Below are positions 1 to 6,387 of a DNA stretch of 10,401 bases, piece after piece (position 1 is the first letter of the stretch; the number at the start of each line of letters is the position of its first letter). The stretch comes from a bacterium. Lineage in GTDB: Bacteria > Chloroflexota > Dormibacteria > UBA8260 > Bog-877. The stretch lies in assembly GCA_021791455.1 (NCBI GenBank), contig JAJYWM010000354.1, positions 1 to 10,401 on the forward strand. The letters run 5' to 3'. The notes under the pieces are model-generated. The model did not search any database. It saw only the letters and a program-made list of their open reading frames with translations, and was not told the DNA's origin. The translations under genes were made by a program, and so were the position numbers.

Positions 1-169
1 CCAGCAGCCGCTCCAGCAGGCTGCCCCCCAGCTTGGTCATCGCGGTGCGGATGGCCAACTCGGCCACCTCCAGGCCCCGGCTGGTGGGGTCAGCCAGCAG
101 ACTTGCGGCCAGCTGGCTGAGGCGCGCTACCTCACCTTCGAATTCCTCCTTGAGCTCCCTTTGGAGCCC
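1..169 (-). CDS. ISKra4-family transposase, N-terminal fragment (ORF2, cut by window edge)
   Basis: This frame is open from the slippery site at 169 to the window edge and encodes about 56 residues. It begins GLQRELKEEF and includes the family-typical stretch VAELAIRTAMTKLGGSLLER. It matches the start of the transposase in copy B (VAELAIRTAMLKLGSRLLER near 6956-7018). It overlaps the end of ORF1 by 43 bases in the -1 frame. It has no convincing start codon of its own near its beginning: the first GTG and ATG fall inside the conserved region. The protein is therefore most likely made as an ORF1-ORF2 fusion by -1 frameshifting. The DDE catalytic domain would lie to the left of base 1. The family call is firm; the expression mechanism is inferred. 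Confidence 0.8.
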
Positions 170-546
170 TTTTTTTTGCTCCCGGCGTCCGGGGGCTGGT
201 CCTGGGCGAGGACGGGCACCGGCCGGGCATCACAGATCTGCTGGTTGACCTCCACGATCTCTTCCACGACTGCTCGGAAGCGCTTGTAGTTGGCGACTTC
301 CCTACGCGCCTTCTCCAGCTCGGGTCCCTCTGCCACCTGCCGGGCCTGAGTCTTGCCCGCCTGCGACATGGTCAGCAGGTAGCGGGGGCCATGGCCAGGA
401 TGAGCCGGGTCGGCGCAGGCGCAATTGGGCTTGCCACAGCGGCGGTAGTTGGCCGTGAGGCTCCCGCGTCGGAAGTCCTCGGTGGCGGCGAGTTCCTGAT
501 ATAGCCGGCGGCGCTCCTGCTCGATCTCGGGGAGAGAGGCTTCCAT
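127..546 (-). CDS. DUF6788-like IS ORF1 protein (upstream frame of ISKra4-like transposase)
   Basis: Encodes 139 residues. The start MEASLPEIEQ is chosen because AGGAG lies 8 bases upstream. Longer versions, up to base 735, would run through the leader hairpin and past the IS terminal repeat. The N-terminus is a charged helix. It is followed by a probable zinc-binding knuckle (RRCGKPNCACADPAHPGHGP) and a conserved region ending in NYKRFRAVVEEIVEVNQQIC. This layout is that of DUF6788 proteins, which accompany ISKra4-type transposases. The C-terminus is basic and low in complexity (KKKGSKGSSRRNSK), encoded across the run of eight A's that forms the slippery site. Its likely role is as the N-terminal, DNA-binding portion of the frameshifted transposase or as a separate accessory or regulatory product. 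No biochemical role is known to me. Confidence 0.82.
   Translation of the reverse strand: MEASLPEIEQERRRLYQELAATEDFRRGSLTANYRRCGKPNCACADPAHPGHGPRYLLTMSQAGKTQARQVAEGPELEKARREVANYKRFRAVVEEIVEVNQQICDARPVPVLAQDQPPDAGSKKKGSKGSSRRNSKVR
169..175 (-). promoter_or_regulatory. Candidate -1 ribosomal frameshift site A_AAA_AAG
   Basis: Reading the minus strand, ORF1 passes A AAA AAG in the correct phase (codons AAA and AAG, preceded by A, within a run of eight A's). A -1 slip here moves ribosomes directly into the transposase frame, which continues GGG CTC CAA AGG. This heptamer is among the most efficient bacterial -1 slippery sequences. The ORF1 stop is at 127-129, so the overlap is short. I did not find an obvious strong stimulatory stem-loop directly downstream. 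Confidence 0.72.
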
Positions 547-559
547 TGGCAGGTCTCCT

Positions 560-585
560 ATCTGGCTGTGGCCACACAGCCAGAT
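560..585 (-). promoter_or_regulatory. Leader hairpin ahead of IS ORF1 (copy A)
   Basis: A perfect inverted repeat with arms ATCTGGCTGTG and CACAGCCAGAT (11 bp) and a 4-base loop. It ends just before the AGGAG ribosome-binding site and start codon of ORF1. No T-run follows, so it is not a classical terminator. Hairpins at IS 5' ends commonly block translation of transcripts that read in from outside. That role is an inference here, supported by a hairpin at the matching place in copy B. Confidence 0.75.
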
Positions 586-614
586 TACCACCAATCTACT
601 CTCCCTCTCCAGGT

Positions 615-639
615 GCTCCCACTTTCCCGTCCCACACCC
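615..639 (-). repeat. Terminal repeat of IS copy A
   Basis: Read on the minus strand this begins GGGTGTGGG, then A, then CGGGA and AAGTGG. Copy B begins GGGTGTGGG, then C, then CGGGA and GTGTGG. That is 18 of 21 positions identical, at almost the same distance from ORF1 (93 versus 92 bases). The similarity starts abruptly at base 639, which marks the probable IS tip. The partner repeat at the other IS end is outside the window. Confidence 0.72.
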
Positions 640-890
640 AGTGGCCCAACTCGTTGGCAGGAAATCTGGCAGTGGCTCCCCTACCAGACCACAGTTGCCT
701 GACCCCCAGCTCCTACTTTTTTGTCGCGCACCCAACTCCGACCCAGACCAATTTCTCCGCAGTGACGAAAGCAGGCCATGCGAACCATCACGGGACTTGT
801 CCCGTCGTCAGGTGCAAGCGTCCACTCCCGAAAGCATCCCTCCCACGCTCTACGTCAGCCAGTCCAACGCGCTTTGCCGGTAACAGCAAC
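640..890. other. Gene-free spacer between IS copy A and the operon's 3' end
   Basis: No convincing coding sequence on either strand. It holds a perfect 7-bp inverted repeat (790-805: ACGGGAC, TT, GTCCCGT) about 85 bases beyond the stop of the IclR gene. This could end or stabilise the operon transcript, but no T-run follows it in the operon direction. A short T-run in plus orientation (717-722) has no gene upstream of it. Confidence 0.5.
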
Positions 891-1730
891 CTAGGCACCA
901 TCCCAGCCAAGGGTCTGGCTGATATCCTTCGCCGCATCCACCAGCCGACCAATCACCACTTCTTGGCGAAACTCAGAACGTCCGCGAAAAAAGGAAATAG
1001 TAAGGGCCCCTGCCAACGCACCACCTGCACTCCTCACGGGAGCTGATAGCCCAACAACGCCCTCTATACTCTCTTCCTCTGTAACCGCGAACCCCCTCGT
1101 GCGGACCAACTGCACCCGCGCGCGCAGGGCACCCACGTCAGTAATGGTATGCGGCGTCTCCGCCCAAAGCGGAGCACTACCCAACAGGCGCTCCAGTGCG
1201 CCTGCATCACCGAACGCAAGATACACTTGCCCAGCCGCTGTCGCATGCAGAGGCCGCGCGACTCCTAAAGGAATCTCAACACGCAAGTTGTGAGATGACG
1301 TCCCCACGCGTGACACGTACATAACGCCATCCGCAAACGGAAGTGCAAAGTAAACGTACTCGTGCATCTCCGATGCCAGCTCAGCCATGCGCCGCTCCGC
1401 GAGCTTGACCACGTCGAGACTGGCGACCAGACGAGCGCCGAGGGCGACCAGACGAGCGCCACGGATATACTCTCGCTTATCGGTAACCGAGACAGCTCCG
1501 CACCGCCCAAGTTCCTTCAAAAGCACCTGTGTGGAACTCACAGGGACGTCGAGTTGCCTGGCCAGCTCACTCAGCCGAAGCGGCGTGTTTGCTCCGGCGA
1601 GCACCTCGAGCAACCTGACGACCCTGCATGCGGTCCGCGAACTCGCCCCCCCCGAAGCGTGGCCGCTGTCTCCCCGAACAGAGGGGGTGGGCGCTCCGCC
1701 CACCCCCCCTCCTAGCCTTGCTCGCTTCAT
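891..1730 (-). CDS. IclR-family transcriptional regulator
   Basis: Encodes 279 residues from the ATG at 1730. The winged helix-turn-helix lies at about 35-90 (LLEVLAGANTPLRLSELA, then DVPVSSTQVLLKEL). A linker helix follows, then the IclR effector-binding domain at about 105-275 with the typical GFAVTEEESIEGVVGLSAPV region. IclR proteins bind a catabolite and repress or activate nearby degradation genes. As last gene of the operon, 73 bases after the transporter lipoprotein gene, it most likely controls the operon and itself. The start is uncertain. A GTG at 1703 is preceded by AGGAGG with a 4-base gap and would shorten the protein by nine residues, while the ATG has only AGGA about 12 bases away. 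A longer frame reaching 2033 is rejected because it overlaps the lipoprotein gene. Length and domains are complete. Confidence 0.93.
   Translation of the reverse strand: MKRARLGGGVGGAPTPSVRGDSGHASGGASSRTACRVVRLLEVLAGANTPLRLSELARQLDVPVSSTQVLLKELGRCGAVSVTDKREYIRGARLVALGARLVASLDVVKLAERRMAELASEMHEYVYFALPFADGVMYVSRVGTSSHNLRVEIPLGVARPLHATAAGQVYLAFGDAGALERLLGSAPLWAETPHTITDVGALRARVQLVRTRGFAVTEEESIEGVVGLSAPVRSAGGALAGALTISFFRGRSEFRQEVVIGRLVDAAKDISQTLGWDGA
1422..1460 (-). repeat. 18-bp direct repeat inside the IclR gene
   Basis: The 18 bases at 1422-1439 recur exactly at 1443-1460, a period of 21 bases. They encode GARLVAL followed by GARLVAS at the junction between the DNA-binding and effector domains. 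Family members usually have a similar-length YRLG-xxLLxLG pattern here, so no residues appear to be added. The exact nucleotide identity is the notable part. Confidence 0.8.
1683..1707. repeat. Perfect 11-bp inverted repeat at the start of the IclR gene
   Basis: The arms GGGGGTGGGCG (1683-1693) and CGCCCACCCCC (1697-1707) are separated by CTC. The repeat sits between the two candidate starts of the IclR gene and its helix-turn-helix region, within a G/C homopolymer-rich stretch. No T-run follows on either strand, so it is not a standard terminator. It could be an attenuator-like or translation-modulating structure that lowers regulator output at the operon end. Confidence 0.7.
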
Positions 1731-1803
1731 CCAAAAACCACAGTCCTGCCCGCCGCAGCGCCACCACACGTCTCGGTGGCATCCCCATCTCGACGGGAGG
1801 CGC

Positions 1804-2838
1804 CTACTTGCACTCGACAGCCGCCCCGGACGACGCAAACTGATTCGTATACACCGACCCAACGTTGAGAGTTGCAGGGATCGCTCCCACAGCAGCCAGG
1901 GACACTGCCATGCTTGTCCAGTCGCTCGGGGCCTGGTACGCCAATGTATGCCCGGCCATGGCGGCGCTGCACTCATAGGCCATGTACTGCTGGTACTGCT
2001 GACGTGCAGCCGAAACCTCGAGGCCGGGCACATAGCTCGCCTCCGCCGCTGCCGCGCTGGCAGGGCTACGGTTGGCGGACGCGAACCCTTCGTAGGTCGC
2101 AGTGAGAAACCGCTCCAGCACGGACGGCTCCTGCTTCAACGTCTGCGGGCTTGTGACAAAGCTGTAGCTCCCGCCCTGGATCCCATACGACGACTCAAGC
2201 AGCCCACGGGACGGCCGAACAGGATCAATCAGCGGGGCTCCAAACGGAATCTGGGTGACCACCGCCCCAGTACTCCCAGAGTTGTAGCTTTGAATCATTG
2301 CGGCCGGGGTAAGAAAGACAACATACTTGTTAGTATCCGGATTTACCCCCAATGAAGTAAGCAAGTCGTTAAGAATGGCCTCGAACGAGGAGCCAAGCAC
2401 TCCTATAGTCACGTGTGTCAGCTGCTTGAGCGAGGTAATGCCAGAACTGTCCGGCACGAAGACGCCCTGTCCATTTTTGCCGAATGCCGTCCCGATTGAC
2501 ACTACCTTGCTTCCCTGAGCTGCAGCCTCCAGTGCATTGGAAGGAATTGCAAACCCCACGGTTGCCTTGTTCGCTGCGACAGCCTCTACGGTCGTCGCCG
2601 AAGACGTGCCAGACAAAATCGTGACGTCCAGATGCTGCTTCGTGTAATAGCCGAGCTTCTGCGCCTCATACACGGCCGCATTAATCCCCGAAGGTGGAGT
2701 GTTCAGCAAAAGCGACACACTTGCCACCTTAGCAGTAGGTTGCTTGCTCACAGACGCCCCGCACGCTGCCAACCCAAATGCGGATGCCCCGAACATTAAG
2801 CAGGCCAGCGCCACCTTCATCGTTTGCCCTGTCAACAT
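1804..2838 (-). CDS. ABC transporter substrate-binding lipoprotein, NMT1/SsuA-like
   Basis: Encodes 344 residues. Start at 2838 is chosen for its AGAGG 8 bases upstream; an ATG at 2820 is a possible alternative. A lipoprotein signal is clear: a hydrophobic core followed by lipobox LAAC with the lipidated Cys at 26. The mature part begins with the NMT1/THI5-like pattern GINAAVYEAQKLGYYTKQHLDVTIL, typical of binding proteins for sulfonates, nitrate, taurine or pyrimidine precursors. It should sit on the outer face of the membrane and deliver ligand to the permease encoded just upstream. Two C-terminal cysteines (about 290 and 343) could pair. The gene lies 55 bases after the permease and ahead of the IclR gene. 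The ligand is not readable. The two upstream hydrolases suggest a small carboxylated or amide/ring compound rather than a sulfonate. The longer frame to 3000 lacks a sensible signal start and is rejected. Confidence 0.92.
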   Translation of the reverse strand: MLTGQTMKVALACLMFGASAFGLAACGASVSKQPTAKVASVSLLLNTPPSGINAAVYEAQKLGYYTKQHLDVTILSGTSSATTVEAVAANKATVGFAIPSNALEAAAQGSKVVSIGTAFGKNGQGVFVPDSSGITSLKQLTHVTIGVLGSSFEAILNDLLTSLGVNPDTNKYVVFLTPAAMIQSYNSGSTGAVVTQIPFGAPLIDPVRPSRGLLESSYGIQGGSYSFVTSPQTLKQEPSVLERFLTATYEGFASANRSPASAAAAEASYVPGLEVSAARQQYQQYMAYECSAAMAGHTLAYQAPSDWTSMAVSLAAVGAIPATLNVGSVYTNQFASSGAAVECK

Positions 2839-2893
2839 GTGAGTACCTCTGCCATCCCTTTGCCTCCATCCATTCAAACGAGTGAAACTCCGC

Positions 2894-3754
2894 TCACCTT
2901 GACTCGACCGGTGGTCGCCAACCCAAAACGACCCGCTCCACCGCCACCACAGCGTAAAATAGGACCACTCCGAGAACCGACAACACGACAATTGCGGCAA
3001 AGCTCAGCGCAGCGTCTAGGCTTCCCGACGCAAACGTCACAATGTACCCAAGTCCAGCCTGCCCAGCCACCAGCTCCCCTGCCACCGCGCCGAGCGTCGC
3101 GAACGTAATTGCCAGCTTGAGCCCTGCAAATATGCTTGGCATGGCGTATGGTAGCCGCATCTTGACAAATACCCTCCGTCGGTTACCACCCATCACCCTG
3201 GCCAACCGAATGAAGTCGCGGTCGATCGCTGTCAGGCCCAATGTAGTATTGACAATAACTGGGAAGATGGCTACGAGCATTGCCACCAGTACGTTCGTGG
3301 TGAGCCCGAAACCGAACCACAGGAGAAACAGCGGCGCCACTACGATCTTCGGTATCGCCTGTGAGACCACTATGAGTGGGTACAGCAACCGTTCAACAGT
3401 ACGCGAGAACGCGATACCGATCGCGACGATTACCCCACAAGCAACAGCGAGGACGAACCCCACAAGTATTTCCTGCAGCGTTACCCACGCGTTAGTTGCG
3501 AGCGTGGCCCAATGTCCAACCAATTGCTCCGCCACGGATGCAGGGGCGGGTACTATGTCTGCCGGCAGGTGCGCCACTATCACGACCAACTGCCATATCA
3601 CAATCAGAAGTACAAAACCGGCGCATGCCCACCCAACCTGCGTAACCACCGCCTTTGCTCGGCTTCCACTCCGCCGCGCAGGCCGCTTGCCGCTGTTCGT
3701 AGCGCTGCCCCATGCGCCGGCGGGCATCGTGCTATGAACGGTTGGCCGACGCAT
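2894..3754 (-). CDS. ABC transporter permease, SsuC/TauC-like
   Basis: Encodes 286 residues. The first 35-40 are basic and cytoplasmic. About six membrane helices follow (about 40-61, 95-115, 125-147, 150-170, 208-230 and 247-270). The EAA-type coupling loop that contacts the ATPase is at about 184-205 (ARVMGGNRRRVFVKMRLPYA). This is the BPD_transp_1 fold of importers for sulfonate/nitrate/taurine-type solutes. The start at 3754 overlaps the end of the ATPase gene by 23 bases and has GGGG 6 bases upstream. The alternative ATG at 3727 has no ribosome-binding site. The overlap implies translational coupling with the ATPase. It would form a homodimeric channel, as only one permease gene is present. 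Confidence 0.94.
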   Translation of the reverse strand: MRRPTVHSTMPAGAWGSATNSGKRPARRSGSRAKAVVTQVGWACAGFVLLIVIWQLVVIVAHLPADIVPAPASVAEQLVGHWATLATNAWVTLQEILVGFVLAVACGVIVAIGIAFSRTVERLLYPLIVVSQAIPKIVVAPLFLLWFGFGLTTNVLVAMLVAIFPVIVNTTLGLTAIDRDFIRLARVMGGNRRRVFVKMRLPYAMPSIFAGLKLAITFATLGAVAGELVAGQAGLGYIVTFASGSLDAALSFAAIVVLSVLGVVLFYAVVAVERVVLGWRPPVESR

Positions 3755-4517
3755 CGTACGCCCCACCCGCCTCCAACGCGTCGCGTACCGCTTTGAGATA
3801 AGGATCGAATGCCGGCTCCGCGATAGGCCATACAGACCTGGGGCGCGGCAATGCGACCGCAATGTCCGCAACAATGGTCGCCGGCGCAGCCGATAGCACC
3901 ACAACGCGGTCAGCGAGGAACACAGCCTCCTCGATGCTGTGGGTGACGAGGACCGTCGTCTTCGAGGCGTCTGCGGTGATCCTGGCGAGGTCGAAGTTGA
4001 GTTGTTCCCTGGTTATCGTGTCGAGCGCACCCATTGGTTCGTCAAGAAGGAGAAGCGGCGGGTCATGTACAAGAGCCCGGCAGATAGCCACCCGCTGCCT
4101 CATACCTCCCGATAGTTGGTACGGGTAGCTTTGGGCAAACCGTCCAATGCCAACGCTATCCAGAAGCAGGCGCGCCCGCCGCTCATGTTCGGCGAGAACC
4201 TGAATGCCACGCATCTCGTACTGAAGCGTCACGTTGCGTAGTACGTTTCGCCAGTCAACCAGCAGGTCCTTCTGAAACATTACCCCAGCATCGGTGTTTG
4301 GGCCCGTTAGCGTGCGGCCACGTACTATCACCGAACCCGTCGTGGGTGGCTCTAACCCGGCCATTACTGACAGCAAGGTGCTCTTGCCACAGCCGGATGG
4401 CCCAACGATGCACACGAACTGCCCAGCTTCTACCTGGACACTAAGCGTGCTCAGCGCAGCTACAGGTCCCTGCGCAGTGTCAAATACGACGCTCACACCG
4501 TCAACTACGATCAACAT
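3732..4517 (-). CDS. ABC transporter ATP-binding protein, SsuB/TauB-like
   Basis: Encodes 261 residues from the ATG at 4517 (GGAG 9 bases upstream). An in-frame ATG at 4544 would add nine residues but has no ribosome-binding site. All nucleotide-binding motifs are present: Walker A GPSGCGKST (about 39-47), Q-loop Gln about 82 (MFQKD), signature LSGGMRQR (about 135-142), Walker B LLLLDEP (about 155-161), D-loop GALD and switch His about 193 (LVTHSIEEAV). It powers the importer formed with the permease and lipoprotein that follow. Among ABC ATPases it most resembles the nitrate/sulfonate/taurine group, in keeping with the NMT1-like binding protein. It is separated from the cyclase gene by about 150 bases, the largest gap in the operon. 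Confidence 0.95.
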   Translation of the reverse strand: MLIVVDGVSVVFDTAQGPVAALSTLSVQVEAGQFVCIVGPSGCGKSTLLSVMAGLEPPTTGSVIVRGRTLTGPNTDAGVMFQKDLLVDWRNVLRNVTLQYEMRGIQVLAEHERRARLLLDSVGIGRFAQSYPYQLSGGMRQRVAICRALVHDPPLLLLDEPMGALDTITREQLNFDLARITADASKTTVLVTHSIEEAVFLADRVVVLSAAPATIVADIAVALPRPRSVWPIAEPAFDPYLKAVRDALEAGGAYDASANRS

Positions 4518-4671
4518 CCTCGGACGCTCCGGCGCAGGTCCCATCCGCCGATGCAGTTATGTCGAAGCCGGCTGCGACCCGCGCGCCGTCGGGCGAGTGT
4601 CTTGCCCCGTCTGCTGGACATCTGTAGCATGGCCATGACTCTCGCGACCCGAGAGCGGTGCTGCTCCGGAC
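4518..4671 (-). other. Intra-operon spacer between cyclase and transporter genes
   Basis: No gene is visible in these 154 bases. They contain a small perfect inverted repeat (4639-4655: CTCTCG, 5-base loop, CGAGAG) shortly after the cyclase stop, without a T-run. I could not find a convincing second promoter. The gap is the place where enzyme and transporter expression could be uncoupled. Confidence 0.45.
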
Positions 4672-5343
4672 CTACTCCTGCACCAAAACAGCTCGCACCG
4701 GACTTGACTCCACACCCTTAAATGCCAGTGGAAAGGCACAAACGGTGAAGGGCCTAGCTGCGTCGATCCGGGCTAGCCGTGTCACGTAGCCCATTGTGAC
4801 GATGCCACTCTCAAGAAAGGTACGAACTGCGTAGTAGCGCCTTGGCGCCTCTGGGTCGTCCTTTCCATGGGAGTAGTCGTAACTCACCAGCGCAGGGTGC
4901 TGAGACGCTAGCCAGTCCACCGCTCCTACACTGATGTAGGGTGAGTTCTCCTCGTATCCCTCCTCACCAAAGTGGTCATTCCAGTTGGTTCGGAGAAATA
5001 TCCGCTGGTCCTCTAGTCGCCTTCCCCTGAACGCATTCTCAAGATCTTCCGCGGCAATTGGTGCATTTAGGCCAACGTGCGTGAGGTCGGCCATCAGTCC
5101 CGGGCCATAGAATGCGCTGAGGGGAACTTGGTCTATGCTTGGGCCCCCTTCGACAAAGTGCATGGGTGCGTCAACGTGGGTTCCGTTGTGCAGGCGCATG
5201 TGGACCGCGCTTACGAGCTGTCCAGCACCTCCGGGATAGTCCTTGATTGTTTCGAATTCGAGTTGGACGTTTTTCACGCCTTCGGGAGTGTGCATGCGGT
5301 ACCCTGCATCGAGCGTCAGGCTAATGTCCACTAGGTTGGTCAT
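4672..5343 (-). CDS. Cyclase-family metal-dependent hydrolase (kynurenine formamidase/isatin hydrolase-like)
   Basis: Encodes 223 residues, a usual length for the family. The start MTNLVDISLT has GGAGG 11 bases upstream. The family motif HxGTHxDxPxH is complete at 52-62 (HNGTHVDAPMH), giving metal ligands His52, His56 and Asp58. His159 in SYDYSHG is a plausible further ligand. The family includes bacterial kynurenine formamidase, isatin hydrolase and other amide- or lactam-opening enzymes. The position 43 bases downstream of a fumarylacetoacetate-hydrolase-like gene suggests consecutive steps of one degradation route. One departure: where many members have a metal-binding Glu after a GIPIVE-like strand, this protein reads GIVTMGYV, so substrate or metal use may differ. 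The fold is confident; the substrate is unknown. Confidence 0.9.
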   Translation of the reverse strand: MTNLVDISLTLDAGYRMHTPEGVKNVQLEFETIKDYPGGAGQLVSAVHMRLHNGTHVDAPMHFVEGGPSIDQVPLSAFYGPGLMADLTHVGLNAPIAAEDLENAFRGRRLEDQRIFLRTNWNDHFGEEGYEENSPYISVGAVDWLASQHPALVSYDYSHGKDDPEAPRRYYAVRTFLESGIVTMGYVTRLARIDAARPFTVCAFPLAFKGVESSPVRAVLVQE

Positions 5344-5386
5344 CGCTTACTACGCCTCCAAAGAGTCGGGCTGAGTATTCCTGCAG

Positions 5387-6301
5387 CTAGGATGCAGAAG
5401 AGACTGGGTTGGACAGTTCGCAGAGCAGCTCTTCGTTCCGGGAGAGCTGCATTTTGATTTCATCGCCATCGTTCAGATAGATGGGGGGTTCGCGGAAGCA
5501 TCCGACGCCGGATGGTGTCCCCGTGGAGATTATGTCCCCGGGGTGAAGGTCAGTAACCTCTGAGATGAATGAGACAAGGGTGGGGACATCAAAGATGAGG
5601 TATTCGGTCGTGGAGTCTTGCATGAGTACATCATTGATCCACGAACGAATTGTGACCTCGGCGGGATTCGGTATTTCGTCTCGGGTGAGGATCCACCCGC
5701 CGAGGGGGGCAAATGTACGGAAGTTCTTTGCTAGTGTAAGCTGCTCTGGTTTGCTGAACTGAATGTCACGGGCACTCACGTCATTCAGGATGGTGTAGCC
5801 GAAGACGTACTCAAGCGCCTCCGCGGCTGGTACGAAGCTGGCATCGCGCCCGATCACAACGGCGAACTCTACTTCCCAGTCCAGCTGCTTTGTGCGGGCT
5901 GGTTTTATGACTGGAGCGCCGGGTCCGATGACCGTCGAGGGCCACTTTGGAAACAGCCTGGGCATGGTCGGGAGAGCTGCTCCGGCCTCTTCAGCATGCT
6001 CTCGATAATTGCGGCCTACAGCAAATATTTGGGTTGGATATTGAAGGGGTGCGCGAAGGTGCGCCTCGCGGAGGCCCCATTGGAACTTCGCGCTGGATCC
6101 CTCGTTGTCCGCCAACTGCTTGGCTGTGGTGAGACCCTGGGGCCCCGACGCCACGAGTGCTTCCATGCTCTGGCACACGGCTGCGGCTGCGCCTCCGACG
6201 GAGTCGCCTGCAGCGGTGAGGTCAAGGACCACATCTCCTGAAAGGCACCCGAGGTGCGGGCCTCCATTCCGGCTTGGCGGATCGAATGTGACAAGTCTCA
6301 T
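5387..6301 (-). CDS. Fumarylacetoacetate hydrolase-family protein
   Basis: Encodes 304 residues. The start MRLVTFDPPS has AAGG about 9 bases upstream and sits about 35 bases after the predicted transcription start. The N-terminal cap region (1-85) is followed by the FAA_hydrolase domain, with FAVGRNYREHAEEAG at 93-107. The acidic metal ligands are recognisable as Glu143 and Glu145 (DWEVEFAVVIG) and Asp174 (NDVSARD), and PSGVG lies towards the C-terminus. The family hydrolyses or decarboxylates beta-diketo acids and related acyl-pyruvates, often late in aromatic or heterocycle breakdown. As first gene of the operon, next to a cyclase-type hydrolase and an importer, it probably acts on the product of that chemistry. 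Which reaction it catalyses (acylpyruvate hydrolysis, oxaloacetate decarboxylation or isomerisation) cannot be told from sequence. Confidence 0.93.
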   Translation of the reverse strand: MRLVTFDPPSRNGGPHLGCLSGDVVLDLTAAGDSVGGAAAAVCQSMEALVASGPQGLTTAKQLADNEGSSAKFQWGLREAHLRAPLQYPTQIFAVGRNYREHAEEAGAALPTMPRLFPKWPSTVIGPGAPVIKPARTKQLDWEVEFAVVIGRDASFVPAAEALEYVFGYTILNDVSARDIQFSKPEQLTLAKNFRTFAPLGGWILTRDEIPNPAEVTIRSWINDVLMQDSTTEYLIFDVPTLVSFISEVTDLHPGDIISTGTPSGVGCFREPPIYLNDGDEIKMQLSRNEELLCELSNPVSSAS

Positions 6302-6342
6302 ACTAGGGTACCTTTACAAGATGATGGAAGCGGGTCCCGTAT

Positions 6343-6371
6343 AGTGTAGCTCGCGAGCCACCGCAGGTCAA
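6343..6371 (-). promoter_or_regulatory. Predicted sigma70-type promoter of the catabolic operon
   Basis: On the minus strand TTGACC (6371-6366) is followed after exactly 17 bases by TACACT (6348-6343). Five of six bases match the -35 consensus and four of six the -10, at ideal spacing. Initiation near 6336 would leave a leader of about 35 bases before the first gene. The -35 element lies only 16 bases from the tip of IS copy B. Confidence 0.7.
6349..6358. promoter_or_regulatory. Palindrome in promoter spacer, candidate operator
   Basis: GCTCGCGAGC is a perfect 10-bp palindrome filling most of the spacer between the -35 and -10 elements. A dimeric regulator bound here would block RNA polymerase. 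The IclR protein encoded at the end of the operon is the obvious candidate, but IclR sites vary widely, so this is an inference. Confidence 0.45.
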
Positions 6372-6387
6372 GCGAGCGCATTGCCTC

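Larger units (their letters stand above)
1..639 (-). mobile_element. ISKra4-like insertion sequence, copy A (5' part; continues beyond left edge)
   Basis: The element is read leftwards. In order it has a terminal repeat (615-639), a leader with a strong hairpin (560-585), a DUF6788-like ORF1 (127-546) and the N-terminus of a transposase ORF2 (from 169 off the window edge). The outer end is placed at 639 because the same sequence occurs 92-93 bases ahead of ORF1 in the second copy at 6388. ORF1 plus ORF2 in this arrangement is typical of ISKra4-family elements. No disabling mutation is visible in the part present, so copy A could be intact, but its transposase core and other end are outside the window. 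Confidence 0.85.

Noticed and set aside
547..735. N-terminal extension of IS ORF1 to an ATG at 735
   Set aside because: It would cross the ORF1 ribosome-binding site, the hairpin and the IS tip at 639. The ATG at 546 aligns with the TTG start in copy B.
790..805. 7-bp hairpin after the operon as a rho-independent terminator
   Set aside because: Perfect stem but no T-run in the operon direction; kept only as a note in the spacer entry.
1731..2033. Extension of the IclR frame upstream to 2033
   Set aside because: It overlaps the lipoprotein gene in another frame and has no IclR-like sequence; compositional shadow.
1387..2355. 322-residue plus-strand ORF antisense to the lipoprotein and IclR genes
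   Set aside because: Low-complexity Arg/Pro/Ser composition, no motif, and fully antisense to two well-supported genes.
3042..3737. 231-residue plus-strand ORF antisense to the permease
   Set aside because: Thr/Ser/Ala-rich mirror of a membrane protein gene; no recognisable domain.
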